From the NCBI RefSeq assembly GCF_007741495.1, contig NZ_CP036262.1, positions 2,170,001 to 2,234,000 on the forward strand: a stretch of 64,000 bases of DNA. Reading direction: 5' to 3'. Below, piece by piece: positions 43,143-52,372 of the stretch. The stretch comes from Roseimaritima multifibrata (lineage in GTDB: Bacteria; Planctomycetota; Planctomycetia; Pirellulales; Pirellulaceae). A model generated the notes under the pieces. That model was not told the DNA's origin. It made no database searches and was given only the letters and a program-made list of their open reading frames with translations. A program made the translations under genes and the position numbers. How positions within the stretch are numbered: position 1 is the first letter of the stretch; each line of letters starts with the position of its first letter.

Positions 43143-44789
43143 TTAGTGTTGCATGATGAATTCGTTGCTATTGAGCAGCGCCCACCACATGTCCTGAAGC
43201 ATCGCAGCTTCGTCACCTCCTCGAGCCGCCAGCAGCTTAGTAGCCATTGTCTGCTCGTTCCGAGTAGGTCGCCGGGCGACCCCCGTCAGGAAGAGTTTGT
43301 CCAACTTTGCTCGAAGCCGTTCGTCCTCGGCACGGATGTCGCCGAGGAAGCTTCCTTTATCGATCGCGGTCGCCTGTTTGATCAGGTCTCCGTTGAACAT
43401 CATTAAAGCTTGTGGAATCGAACCGTTGAAGGTTGTCGCTTCGTCTCCTTCGTCCGTGCCGAAAGCAACCACAAACTGAGACAGCCATTTTCGCCGTGCC
43501 TGTTCTTGCTTTTCGTACGATCCTTTGGCCGAGGCTCCGGATGCGGTTAGCAGGGACTGGTACAGGTCTTCGGCCTGCATTTGGCGAAGGTAAAAATGTG
43601 AGAATTTAGGGGATTCGCCCAGAGTCGGATCGTCCAGTTCATTGTTCGAAGTCATCTGTGAACTGAGCTGATACGGACGGCTGAGGGTGATCCACTCGAT
43701 CAACTGTTTCGGGTCGTAGCTATGTTGCCGCACCTGTTCACCAAGGTACTGCAGCAGTTCAGGGTGGGACGACGGATTGTGTGGACCGAGGTCATCGATC
43801 GGTTTGGTGAACCCGTACCCGAGGAAATGTCCCCACATTCGGTTCACAAACATTTTGTCCAGGAATTCGTTGTCCAGCATCATTTTTGCCAGTTCTTCGC
43901 GGCGATTAACATCGCTCACAAATCCGCTGGCAGGGATTTCGCCTCCGTCGATAAAGACGGGGTATGCGACCTTGGTCAGTCCGTTGCGAAGTTCGTAGAA
44001 GATCATTGCGTCTTCTGGATCGCCCGCTTCGCCTGCGTAGTCTTCGTTTACCAATTCGCCATGATCGATATCACGTGTGCCGTCGACGTATCGGCGGAGC
44101 ATCCGTGATTGTCGGAAAAAGGCGTTGAATTCCCAGAATTTCTGCTGTTTCCATTGGTTAAATGGATGATTGTGACACTGGGTGCACTGGACTTGTTGGC
44201 CCAGGAAAATTCTCGATACGCTGCTGGTCGCCAGGACCCCTTTCTCTTCGTTGACCTTGTCGGCAAGGAAGTTCACGGCGCCGTTGAAGTTCTCGGTTCC
44301 CGGTTTGGTCGATCCGGTGGCCGAAACCAATTCGTAAACCATTTGGTTGTAGGATTTGTTTTGGGCAAACGAATCCCGTAGATATTTTTGCATTCCGTCG
44401 CGGCTGGTCATCGAGCGGCGGTCGGTGCCGCCACTTCGTCCGATCAGGACATTGGTCCAGATCGTCGCCCAGTTGCGAGCGTATTCTTCGGTGTATTTGT
44501 CATCGTGAAGGAGTGTCTGGACCAGTTCGCGACGTTTGTTGCGGTCACGACTTCCCAAGAATTCCGTCAATTCTTCGTACGAAGGAATCCGGCCAAGAAC
44601 GTCCAGATAGACTCGGCGACACCACTGGGCGTCGTCGGCATCGGGCGATGGGCGAATTTCGTAATCCGTCCACGTTTGCTCGATCGCTTTGTTGATCGCG
44701 GCTACCTGAGGCGGAATCGCCGCGGTTTGCGCGAAAACGACTGCCGGCATCAGCAATAGCAGACTGGAGATTATCAACGGTCGAAACAT
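43143..44789 (-). CDS. DUF1549/DUF1553 (PSCyt2/PSD1) cytochrome-like protein
   Basis: 548 residues with a clean signal peptide (LIISSLLLLMPAVVFAQ). The DUF1549 part has RRVYLDVLGRIPSYEELTEFL, VSRIFLGQQVQCTQCHNHPF (heme-type Cys202, Cys205, His206) and QQKFWEFNAFF. The DUF1553 part has FVNRMWGHFLGYGFTKPIDDLG, LIEWITLSRPYQLSS and an end DMWWALLNSNEFIMQH. AAGGAT lies about eight bases before the ATG. First gene of the operon with DUF1501, sigma factor and the fused membrane protein, of which this gene is the apparent ancestor. Reaction unknown; periplasmic redox chemistry with the DUF1501 partner is the usual guess. Confidence 0.93.
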   Translation of the reverse strand: MFRPLIISSLLLLMPAVVFAQTAAIPPQVAAINKAIEQTWTDYEIRPSPDADDAQWCRRVYLDVLGRIPSYEELTEFLGSRDRNKRRELVQTLLHDDKYTEEYARNWATIWTNVLIGRSGGTDRRSMTSRDGMQKYLRDSFAQNKSYNQMVYELVSATGSTKPGTENFNGAVNFLADKVNEEKGVLATSSVSRIFLGQQVQCTQCHNHPFNQWKQQKFWEFNAFFRQSRMLRRYVDGTRDIDHGELVNEDYAGEAGDPEDAMIFYELRNGLTKVAYPVFIDGGEIPASGFVSDVNRREELAKMMLDNEFLDKMFVNRMWGHFLGYGFTKPIDDLGPHNPSSHPELLQYLGEQVRQHSYDPKQLIEWITLSRPYQLSSQMTSNNELDDPTLGESPKFSHFYLRQMQAEDLYQSLLTASGASAKGSYEKQEQARRKWLSQFVVAFGTDEGDEATTFNGSIPQALMMFNGDLIKQATAIDKGSFLGDIRAEDERLRAKLDKLFLTGVARRPTRNEQTMATKLLAARGGDEAAMLQDMWWALLNSNEFIMQH

Positions 44790-45113
44790 ACGACCTATCC
44801 TTCGACTAAACGGAAAAGAAGAGAAATGCGACTTGCATTATGTAGTTAGAACGGTTGACAAGCTGCTCTGTACTCAGGATCGAGTCCGCAAAACCACGAT
44901 CTGTCTCGTTAGGATAAGGATTATGCTTGTTACGAGGCCCCGTTTTTAAGGGCGAAGTCCCTCTGCGGAGCCGCTTGCGAGGCTTTTCGAAGGGAGCTGG
45001 GAAGCTCCGGAAAGAAAAACCTAGGTGGGAATAAAGCCTATCAAACGTCCATTTTACCATGGTTTCAGGGTACTTTGCAAGCAAAACTCGCTTCCGTTGT
45101 TGGTCTGACTCCT

Positions 45114-45141
45114 TCGACAAGAATCGGTTTTCTGCTAGTCT
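45114..45141 (+). promoter_or_regulatory. Possible carB promoter
   Basis: TCGACA (45114-45119) and TAGTCT (45136-45141) are 16 bp apart, about 70 bp before the carB GTG. The minus-10 match is weak. The 423-bp divergent gap 44790-45212 holds no gene; I could not place the promoter of the cytochrome operon within it. Confidence 0.35.
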
Positions 45142-45155
45142 TGCGGCGTTTTGGT

Positions 45156-45174
45156 CTTCTCCGCTGTGGAGAAG
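45156..45174 (+). other. Leader hairpin before carB
   Basis: CTTCTCC (45156-45162) pairs perfectly with GGAGAAG (45168-45174) around a five-base loop, 38 bp before the start codon. No T-tract follows, so a terminator is unlikely. A small 5' structure affecting translation is possible. Confidence 0.4.
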
Positions 45175-45212
45175 GAACTGCTCCTGAGCCGTTGAAGAAA
45201 AAAGAATAAGCC

Positions 45213-48200
45213 GTGCCCCGTCGAGACGATATCAAGAAGATTCTGCTGATCGGAAGCGGACCGATTGTTATTGGCCAAGCCTGCGAATTCGATTATTCCG
45301 GAACCCAAGCCTGTAAGGCTCTGCGGGAAGAGGGGTACGAAGTCGTTTTGGTCAACAGCAACCCGGCCACGATCATGACCGATCCGAATATGGCCGACGC
45401 AACCTATATCGAGCCATTAACTTGGCAGATGATCGAAAAGGTTATCGCGAAAGAGCGTCCCGATGCTCTGCTGCCTACCCTTGGCGGGCAGACGGGGTTG
45501 AACGCGGCAATGGAACTTGAGGCAAATGGCGTCCTTGAGAAATACGGCGTCGAGATGATCGGTGCCAACGCTGCGGTGATTGCCAAAGCCGAAGAACGCG
45601 ACCAGTTCAAAAAGGCGATGGAAAAAATCGGGCTGGATGTCTGCACCGGGGCGACGGTTCATAATCTTGAAGAAGCTCGCAAAATACTGGATGAAATCGG
45701 CCTCCCTTGCGTTGTCCGCCCCAGTTTTACGATGGGCGGAAGCGGTTCGGCGATCGCCTACAATCGGGGCGATTTTGACGCGCTCGTGCAAAACGGACTG
45801 GATCAAAGCCCGGTCACCGAAGTCTTGGTCGAAGAATCGATTATCGGCTGGAAAGAATACGAGATGGAAGTGATGCGAGATGTTGATGACAATGTTGTCA
45901 TCATCTGCTGCATCGAAAACTTCGACGCGATGGGCGTGCACACGGGGGATTCCATCACCGTCGCACCGGCTCAGACCTTAACGGACAAAGAATACCAGCG
46001 GATGCGTGATGCTTCGCTGGCGGTTATCCGTGAAATCGGAGTCGAAACAGGAGGATCCAATATCCAGTTTGCGGTCCATCCCGATACCGGTCGGATGATC
46101 GTGATCGAAATGAATCCTCGAGTCTCACGCTCGTCGGCACTAGCCAGTAAAGCGACCGGATTTCCCATCGCCAAGATCGCCGCCAAATTGGCCGTCGGTT
46201 ACCGCCTGTGGGAACTGCCCAACGATATCACCCAGAAAACGCAAGCTTGTTTTGAACCTTCGATCGATTACGTCGTCACGAAGATTCCTCGCTTCGCTTT
46301 TGAGAAATTTCCCGAAGCCGATGCGACGCTGACGACGCAGATGAAAAGTGTCGGCGAAACGATGGCGATCGGACGCTCCTTTAAAGAGTCCCTGCAGAAG
46401 GCGCTGCGTGGTCTGGAAGTCGGTGCCTTTGGACTCGGCTGCGACGGCAAGGATCTGTGGGGAACCGAAGCACAGCCCGACGCCGAAGAAATTCGAGCTC
46501 GTCTGTCGGTACCTGGTGACGGGCGAATCTTCTACATCCGTTACGCGATGAAGTCGGGGATGAGTAACCATGAAATCCACGAAATCACCCACGTCGATCC
46601 TTGGTTCCTCGATCAACTATCGCAAATCGTCGAGCATGAAGAAGAGCTGAGAAAAATCGGATCCCTCGAGGAAGTCTCGCCGGAACAAATGCGAGAAACC
46701 AAGCGGACCGGGTTCTCCGATCGGCAGCTTGCCCACCTGTTCGAAAAAACCGAAATGCAGGTTCGGCAGTACCGCAAGGATCAAGGGGTGACGCCGGTCT
46801 ATAAGAGCGTCGATACCTGTGCCGCCGAATTCGAAGCCTACACGCCTTATTACTACAGCACCTACGAAACCGAAGACGAATTGCCGGCTCCGTCAGGGAA
46901 GCCACGGGTGATGATTCTGGGTGGTGGTCCCAACCGGATCGGGCAAGGGATTGAATTTGATTACTGCTGCTGCCACGCCAGTTTTGCCCTTCGCGAAACC
47001 GGCTGTGAAAGCGTGATGGTCAACAGCAATCCCGAAACGGTCAGTACGGATTACGACACAAGTGACATGCTGTTCTTCGAACCGTTGACGATCGAAGACG
47101 TGCTGAACATTCAGGATGCGATCAATCCTCAAGGGGTGATCGCTCAGTTTGGTGGGCAAACGCCGCTGAACTTGGCTCGCGGTCTGGTCGATGCGGGGGC
47201 CCCGCTGATCGGGACTTCGGTCGATACGATTGAAGCGGCCGAGGACCGCGAACTGTTCCAACGCCTGATCAACGAATTGGGGCTGAAGCAACCGCCATCC
47301 GGGATTGCCCGAACGATGGAAGAAGCTCGACGCGAGCTGGCCGTGATCGGTTATCCCGCTCTGGTCCGCCCAAGTTTTGTCTTGGGAGGACGGGCGATGG
47401 AAATCTGTTACGACAAGGCTCAGTTTGATCGGTTTGTCGCCGAAGCCTTTGTCGTTGCCGAAGGGCAGCCGGTCTTGATCGATCGCTTCCTGGAAGATGC
47501 GACCGAAGTCGACGTCGATGCCATCGCCGATGGAACCGATTGTGTGGTCATGGGAATCATGGAACATATCGAAGCGGCCGGAGTTCACTCCGGTGACTCG
47601 GCTTGTGCGATCCCGCCATTCAATCTGCCTCAGACGGTCTTGGAAGAAATTCGCACGTCGACCAAGCAGTTGGCGATGAAGCTGAAAGTGATCGGGCTGA
47701 TGAACATCCAGTTTGCTGTGAAGCAAGAGGATGGAAAGCCGGTTGTCTATATCCTGGAAGTCAATCCACGGGCCAGTCGAACCGTACCGTTTGTTGCAAA
47801 GGCAACCGGAGTCGCGGTTGCCGGGTTGGCGACTAAAGTGATGAACGGCGCAACGCTAAAAGAATTGGGGATTACGGAAGAACCGATTCCTCGGCACGTG
47901 GCGATCAAAGAAGCCGTTTTCCCGTTTCGGAAATTTGCCGGAGTCGACATCGTCCTGGGCCCCGAAATGCGGAGCACCGGCGAGGTCATGGGCGTCAGCG
48001 AAAAGTTCTCGATCGCTTTCGCGAAAAGCCAAGTCGCGGCCGGGTCGGTCTTGCCAGAATCGGGGAACATCTTCATCAGCCTGGCCGCCGCTCATAAAGA
48101 TTCGGTGGTCGACTTGGGAACGCGTCTGACCCAGTTGGGGTTCAAGCTGTTGGCAACCGCCGGCACTGCGGCGCGTCTGAAAGATGCGGGGGTCGAAGTT

Positions 48201-48461
48201 CGCCGTGTTAAAAAGATCGCCGAAGGGAACCCGAATCTGATCGACTACCTGAAGAATGGCGATGTTCAGTTGATTTTGAACACGCCAAGCGGCAAAGGGG
48301 CACGAACGGACGAAGGAAAGATCCGAGCCGCTGGAGTCCAGTATGGCGTTCCATGCATCACCACGCTGGCGGCAGCGGACGCCGCGGTAAACGCCATGCA
48401 GGCCCTGCGAGAAGGCGAAATGGACGTCCTTTCCCTGCAAGACCGTTACGCTTCCTTCTAG
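45213..48461 (+). CDS. carB: Carbamoyl-phosphate synthase large subunit
   Basis: 1082 residues with a GTG start ([30 protein letters not shown]). Two ATP-grasp halves are visible: the first with [15 protein letters not shown] and [18 protein letters not shown], the second, from about residue 565, with [32 protein letters not shown] and [18 protein letters not shown]. The C-terminal 140 residues are the MGS-like allosteric domain ([33 protein letters not shown]). It makes carbamoyl phosphate for pyrimidines and arginine with the glutaminase CarA, whose gene is not in the window. An 11-bp hairpin follows the stop. Confidence 0.97.
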   Translation: MPRRDDIKKILLIGSGPIVIGQACEFDYSGTQACKALREEGYEVVLVNSNPATIMTDPNMADATYIEPLTWQMIEKVIAKERPDALLPTLGGQTGLNAAMELEANGVLEKYGVEMIGANAAVIAKAEERDQFKKAMEKIGLDVCTGATVHNLEEARKILDEIGLPCVVRPSFTMGGSGSAIAYNRGDFDALVQNGLDQSPVTEVLVEESIIGWKEYEMEVMRDVDDNVVIICCIENFDAMGVHTGDSITVAPAQTLTDKEYQRMRDASLAVIREIGVETGGSNIQFAVHPDTGRMIVIEMNPRVSRSSALASKATGFPIAKIAAKLAVGYRLWELPNDITQKTQACFEPSIDYVVTKIPRFAFEKFPEADATLTTQMKSVGETMAIGRSFKESLQKALRGLEVGAFGLGCDGKDLWGTEAQPDAEEIRARLSVPGDGRIFYIRYAMKSGMSNHEIHEITHVDPWFLDQLSQIVEHEEELRKIGSLEEVSPEQMRETKRTGFSDRQLAHLFEKTEMQVRQYRKDQGVTPVYKSVDTCAAEFEAYTPYYYSTYETEDELPAPSGKPRVMILGGGPNRIGQGIEFDYCCCHASFALRETGCESVMVNSNPETVSTDYDTSDMLFFEPLTIEDVLNIQDAINPQGVIAQFGGQTPLNLARGLVDAGAPLIGTSVDTIEAAEDRELFQRLINELGLKQPPSGIARTMEEARRELAVIGYPALVRPSFVLGGRAMEICYDKAQFDRFVAEAFVVAEGQPVLIDRFLEDATEVDVDAIADGTDCVVMGIMEHIEAAGVHSGDSACAIPPFNLPQTVLEEIRTSTKQLAMKLKVIGLMNIQFAVKQEDGKPVVYILEVNPRASRTVPFVAKATGVAVAGLATKVMNGATLKELGITEEPIPRHVAIKEAVFPFRKFAGVDIVLGPEMRSTGEVMGVSEKFSIAFAKSQVAAGSVLPESGNIFISLAAAHKDSVVDLGTRLTQLGFKLLATAGTAARLKDAGVEVRRVKKIAEGNPNLIDYLKNGDVQLILNTPSGKGARTDEGKIRAAGVQYGVPCITTLAAADAAVNAMQALREGEMDVLSLQDRYASF

Positions 48462-48480
48462 AGAGCGAAGCCCGTCTCAA

Positions 48481-48509
48481 GGCTAACACGCAAAAGCAGC
48501 GTGTTAGCC
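48481..48509 (+). other. Strong hairpin after carB
   Basis: GGCTAACACGC (48481-48491) pairs perfectly with GCGTGTTAGCC (48499-48509), loop seven bases, 19 bp downstream of the carB stop. There is no U-tract on either strand. It may protect the 3' end of carB mRNA, or belong to the repeat block that follows. Confidence 0.5.
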
Positions 48510-48593
48510 GAGGACTGTACGGCGGTGCGAAGTTATTAGCGAGGCATGAAGGATACAAGCTGCGGCCATGCGGTTCGCGCCCAATGCCATCGA

Positions 48594-48833
48594 CTTTCTT
48601 AGCGGAACGGCGCCAGCCGTCCGGCAATCGCATCGAAAACAGAATGAATTTGCCGGACGGGTTTTAGCGCGCGCTTTCTTAGCGGAACGGCGCGAGCCGT
48701 CCGGCGATCGCATCGAAAACAGAATGAATTTGCCGGACGGGTTTTGGCGCACGCTTTCTTAGCGGAACGGCGCGAGCCGTCCGGCGATCGCATCGAAAAC
48801 AGAATGAATTTGCCGGAAGGATTTTAGCTCGCG
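48594..48833 (+). repeat. Three tandem 80-bp REP-like units
   Basis: Units begin at 48594, 48674 and 48754, each CTTTCTTAGCGGAACGGC onwards, with the palindromic core GGAACGGCGCGAGCCGTCC, then CATCGAAAACAGAATGAATT. They are nearly identical apart from a few substitutions. The core is the reverse complement of the core in the next block, so the two blocks face each other. A partial related sequence lies at about 48560-48593. Short frames crossing the units are not genes. Confidence 0.85.
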
Positions 48834-49327
48834 TTAGGTTGGTTGCTAATTTCTGTGCGGCAGCGGTGCTTTTGGTGTTCGTCGCTTGGCGATGGGGAAG
48901 GGAGAGGCGCTGCGGCTGGACGGCTCGCGCCGTTCCGCTAAGAAGGGTTTTAGCTCCCGTTAGGTTGGTTGCTAAATTCTGTGCGGCAGCGGTGCTTTGG
49001 GTGTTCGTCGCTTGGCGATGGGGGAAGGGAGAGGAGCTGCGGCCGGACGGCTCGCGCCGTTCCGCTAAGAAGGGTTTTAGCTCGCGCTAGGTTGGTTGCT
49101 AAATTCTGGGCGGCAGCGGTGCTTTTGGTGTTCGTCGCTTGGCGATTGGGGAAGGGAGAGGAGCTGCGGCCGGACGGCTCGCGCCGTTCCGCTAAGAAGG
49201 GTTTTAGCTCCCATTAGGTTGGTTGCTAATTTCTGTGCGGCAGCGGTGCTTATGGTGTTCGTCGCTTGGCGATGGGGGAAGGGAGAGGAGCTGCGGCCGG
49301 ACGGCTCGCGCCGTTCCGCTAAGAAGA
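48822..49327 (+). repeat. Four tandem ~127-bp REP-like units, inverted to the preceding block
   Basis: Units begin at 48822, 48948, 49075 and 49202 with TTTTAGCTC, continue through TAGGTTGGTTGCTAA and GCAGCGGTGCTT, and end GGACGGCTCGCGCCGTTCC followed by GCTAAGAAG. The ending hairpin (GGACGGC with GCCGTTCC) is the reverse complement of the core of the 80-bp units. Together the two blocks occupy most of the gap 48462-49390. Tandem, highly similar, with no coding sequence. Confidence 0.85.
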
Positions 49328-49390
49328 CTCCCACCTCCCACCTCCCACCTCCCACCTCCCACCTCCCACCTCCCAACTCCCAACTCCCAG
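49328..49390 (-). repeat. Nine heptamer repeats, G-rich on the minus strand
   Basis: Plus strand CTCCCAC six times, CTCCCAA twice, CTCCCAG once: 63 bp, exactly nine units. It ends at the base before the stop codon of the protease gene (TAG at 49393-49391). In the protease transcript it would read as GTGGGAG repeats, with a run of three G every seven bases, so it can form a G-quadruplex in the 3' untranslated region. Confidence 0.9.
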
Positions 49391-51286
49391 CTAAAGCTGC
49401 TGTAACCGCTCGATCGTATGCCAGACGTCTTCGATTGGCAGGGCGTATGACGTGGTTCGCAGGGCTCGGGATATGTTGACTCCTAGTACCTGGCCGTGAT
49501 GGTCGACTAGGGGACTGCCGCATTCTTCTGGCGGTAGCGGCGTGTCATGCGGGAGGACATGTGGGATTTCGAATCTTCGATCACTGAAGGGGCCTCCGCC
49601 CCAGTTGTCGTACTGGTTCCGCTGGCCTGCGGGCAGCGTAAATGCTCCTAAGGTTGCGGTGACTTGTCGAGCTTCCGTGTCTCGTTTTAGGTGGATTTCG
49701 ATCGTGTCGCCAACGCCCAGCAATGCGATTACCGAAACCAATTCGTCGGCGGAGTGAACGGCTTTACCGTCTAAGCGAAGCACGATGTCTCCGACTTCAA
49801 GGCCCGCTTTGGCCGCCCCGGAATCTTCGACCAAGTTGGTGATTCGCACTCCGTCGGCGTCGCCGCTGACGGAGACGCCCAGCATCGCTCGGTTACGGAC
49901 CAGTGGCGGTTGCCGCAGGCTGAAAGAGCGGGGCGTCGCGCTGACAAAACCGACTAGCGATTTGCCGCCGGTGGTCACCGTTAGGACGGGAACCCCTGGC
50001 TGTACCTCACGTGTTTTGGTCGCGTTGACCTCGTCGGTGCTGTCCGATTCGCTTGCCCATTCCGGTTGGTAATCGATCGCTAAGATGGCAAGGTCGGTTC
50101 GCGAATCGTCCCCCACCCAGGTCGCTGCTCGAGGCTTTTTTTCGCCTGGCAAGCGAACCGAAATCTGTTGGTTTTGTGGGCGGATTCCCAAGAGCGATGC
50201 TTTGGTTGCGATGAACGATTGGTGTTTGGAAATCGGAGCGTCCCACAGCAGAGTCCCGCTGGCCGCTGGAACATCGTCAACCAAGACTTGGCTGGTTACC
50301 TTGTGGGCGGCCTGCTGGGCCACTGCCAAGCCCTTTAGATAGATCGCATCTTGGCGGCCCAGCGGTAGCGGCGGAGACCTTCGCCGATTGGTGGTTGCCG
50401 GGGTTGCTGGTTTCCTAGCCGCATAGGTTTCGCTGGCGATCTCCCCTGGAAAAGGGATTTTCTGCGCCGCAAGGGATTGCCCGTATCCTTCTTCCCATCG
50501 CGGACGTTTGGGAAATAATTTTCCATCGTGGAATTTTGTTAGTTCAACACCTGAGCAAAGTTGCTCCCAGTTGTTGTAAAACCTCGACAGGGGGACGTGC
50601 ACGTTGTAGTTGATTTTGTCTTGGCAGCGGCTGGAAATCCCAACCAAGTTTCCTTCCAGGTCGAAGATCGGGCCGCCCGAATCGCCTCCCATGATGGGGC
50701 AATCGGAAATGAATGCGTCCCCGTGGTCTCTTAGCAGTTGACCAACTCGGACGGCCGGTGGTTTGCCATGCGAAAACGAAACGGGGTAGCCAACTTTCAG
50801 CAGCCAAGATCCGACCGGCGGCAGGTCGACTCTGGAAATTGCGACCGAGGGCCAGGGGCCGTCTCCGTTGATTTTGGCTACCGCGATATCCAGTTCATCG
50901 CAGGTTCCTAGCACCGATGCCCAAGCTCGCTTGCCATCGGAAAAGGTCACCCGTAATCGGCGACCTGGATGGTTGGCGACATGGGCGACCGTTAGCACCA
51001 AGCCGTCGGGGCTGACGACGACGCCGCTACCGCTTCCCAGGCCGACGGTGGCGTGTTGGACTTTGCCGTATGTCTGATGGATCTGGGTTTCAAATCGATC
51101 CAGCTGAGTCGATTCGAAATCGGGGGTATCGAGACTGAGGTTCGCAATCGTGGCAGCTGGAGGAGCTGCAACGGCGATTGCTGGGAAGGCTGTTAGAATG
51201 GCGAGACCGGCATAGATAAAACCGCTCGCAAGTAAAACGCGTCGATTAAAAACTGCCTGCAAAAGCTGTTGGTGCCCGTTTTTCAT
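49391..51286 (-). CDS. Secreted tandem trypsin-like serine protease with PDZ domain
   Basis: I prefer ATG 51286 (MKNGHQQLLQAVFNRR), which puts the signal peptide (VLLASGFIYAGLAILTAFPAIAVAA) near the start; 51328 is possible. The length is 631 residues. The first protease domain (about 75-250) has the full triad: His102 in VLTVAHVA, Asp133 in DELDIAVAK and Ser203 in GGDSGGP. A Pro/Arg-rich linker follows. The second protease-like domain keeps DLAILAIDY and, after the PDZ, ECGSPLVD, but the His box reads FIATKASLLG, so it is probably inactive. The PDZ (MLGVSVSGDADGVRI to GDTIEIHL) is inserted before that last serine region. DegP-like envelope quality control is inferred. Confidence 0.85.
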   Translation of the reverse strand: MKNGHQQLLQAVFNRRVLLASGFIYAGLAILTAFPAIAVAAPPAATIANLSLDTPDFESTQLDRFETQIHQTYGKVQHATVGLGSGSGVVVSPDGLVLTVAHVANHPGRRLRVTFSDGKRAWASVLGTCDELDIAVAKINGDGPWPSVAISRVDLPPVGSWLLKVGYPVSFSHGKPPAVRVGQLLRDHGDAFISDCPIMGGDSGGPIFDLEGNLVGISSRCQDKINYNVHVPLSRFYNNWEQLCSGVELTKFHDGKLFPKRPRWEEGYGQSLAAQKIPFPGEIASETYAARKPATPATTNRRRSPPLPLGRQDAIYLKGLAVAQQAAHKVTSQVLVDDVPAASGTLLWDAPISKHQSFIATKASLLGIRPQNQQISVRLPGEKKPRAATWVGDDSRTDLAILAIDYQPEWASESDSTDEVNATKTREVQPGVPVLTVTTGGKSLVGFVSATPRSFSLRQPPLVRNRAMLGVSVSGDADGVRITNLVEDSGAAKAGLEVGDIVLRLDGKAVHSADELVSVIALLGVGDTIEIHLKRDTEARQVTATLGAFTLPAGQRNQYDNWGGGPFSDRRFEIPHVLPHDTPLPPEECGSPLVDHHGQVLGVNISRALRTTSYALPIEDVWHTIERLQQL

Positions 51287-51710
51287 TCCTGCTCTTTCCG
51301 CTGGAGTGGGTAAACGGCTTCCTGCCATGGCTACTTAACAGACCCATCTCCAAGGCGGTTGGCGAGTTCGCATGGTGGCGAGCTTCGTTCGGATTCCAAA
51401 ACCGAAATCGATTCGCGTTTGCCATGTAAAGCAATTTCTCGCTCCGTTTTGGCGTTTCACCTTGCAACTGGAACTGGACAACCGGCTTGTATGCGGTCCT
51501 TTAAGGGATTCGTCATGAATCAACACGAGGTCGGATATTTTAACCCCGCTGGCAGGCTCCTGTTCCGGAAGCTGCCGAACAATAATGCAGCTGGGGGGCA
51601 GAAAGGCAAGTGTTTGTTCCTCCCGCACGCCCGCTTCTCCTGGTTTTTGCCGTGGTCGTCCGCGTTGGTGAAACGTCTCGCGTCAGGCAAATTGAGACAG
51701 TTAGGCAAGC

Positions 51711-51731
51711 GTAGCTACGTGCCGTAGCTAC
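51711..51731 (+). other. Perfect 9-bp hairpin upstream of element copy C
   Basis: GTAGCTACG (51711-51719) pairs with CGTAGCTAC (51723-51731), followed by CCGTC-GCCA-GACGG. The 1086-bp gap 51287-52372 contains this, the nested inverted-repeat copy C, and no gene I can support; frames at 51335-51727 and 52177-52419 look like shadows. Confidence 0.5.
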
Positions 51732-51753
51732 CGTCGCCAGACGGTGGATCCCG

Positions 51754-52098
51754 CTTTCGCAGGGGGCGTTAAAGCTATTGGTGACGATTTCAACCCTGCC
51801 TATCCGAGTCTGAGTGCAGTGATTTTAGCCCGGAGGACGTGCGATTTATAAATGAGGAAAGTCTGCCTCCCCTCGCGCCTAAGCGAGCTTGTTTTGAGGG
51901 CTAGGGGAGGCAGACTTTCCTCACTTGATCTTTTCACGTCCCCCGAAAGGCCGGGCGTGAGTGAGACGCTGAAGACGTGACCGATATCCGTCACTTATGA
52001 ATCGCACGTCCCTCCGGGCTGCGTGTTCACCTGGCCCCCAATAGACTCATCAACGGCTGCGAACCCTTCATTGATTCTCATCGCGTCCCGAGCGAATG
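51754..52098 (+). repeat. Nested inverted-repeat element, long copy C
   Basis: Shares both arms with copies A and B: left GGTGACGATTTCAACCCTGC and CCGAGTCTGAGTGCAGTG, right ACTCATCAACGGCTGCGAAC and CGTCCCGAGCGAATGG. At the apex it carries its own nested palindromes. Segment 51827-51848 (AGCCCGGAGGACGTGCGATT) is inverse to 51997-52020, and inside, 51854-51873 pairs perfectly with 51903-51922 (GAGGAAAGTCTGCCTCCCCT, 20 bp). An extra terminus-like string, TTTCACGTCCCCCGAAAG at 51932-51949, suggests one element inserted in another. The palindromes differ in sequence from those of copy A. Confidence 0.75.
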
Positions 52099-52372
52099 GC
52101 TGCAAATTCCCACCAAGACGACCGGCTGCGACGCTGCGGGGTGGGTGTCTGTCTGAAATAGGATTGGATTTGCCATTCAGTGCAAATGGGGTTGTTGTAC
52201 GGAAGGGGAATTTCTTGGCCCTTTCCACTGATTTGGCTGTAATAACCCAATAGAAACGGGAGATCGTAAAAATGATTGCATGAAGGCGATGACGGGGATT
52301 GCCAATACGACACCGAATGTGAGACGATACGAAGCATTCCAGTTGATTTCGTTCCTCCAAGCTTGTGCTGAT

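Noticed and set aside
48594-49327. CRISPR array
   Set aside because: The units are adjacent direct repeats of 80 and ~127 bp, without unique spacers of constant length, and no cas gene is nearby.
48358-49523. Several 60-150-residue frames in the repeat block
   Set aside because: They repeat the same peptide (DGSRRSAKK, RTARAVPLRR) in step with the DNA repeats, on both strands, as expected for frames over tandem REP units.
51335-51727. Frames of 97 and 122 residues on opposite strands upstream of the protease
   Set aside because: They mirror each other, have no domain or start signal, and run into the hairpin at 51711-51731.
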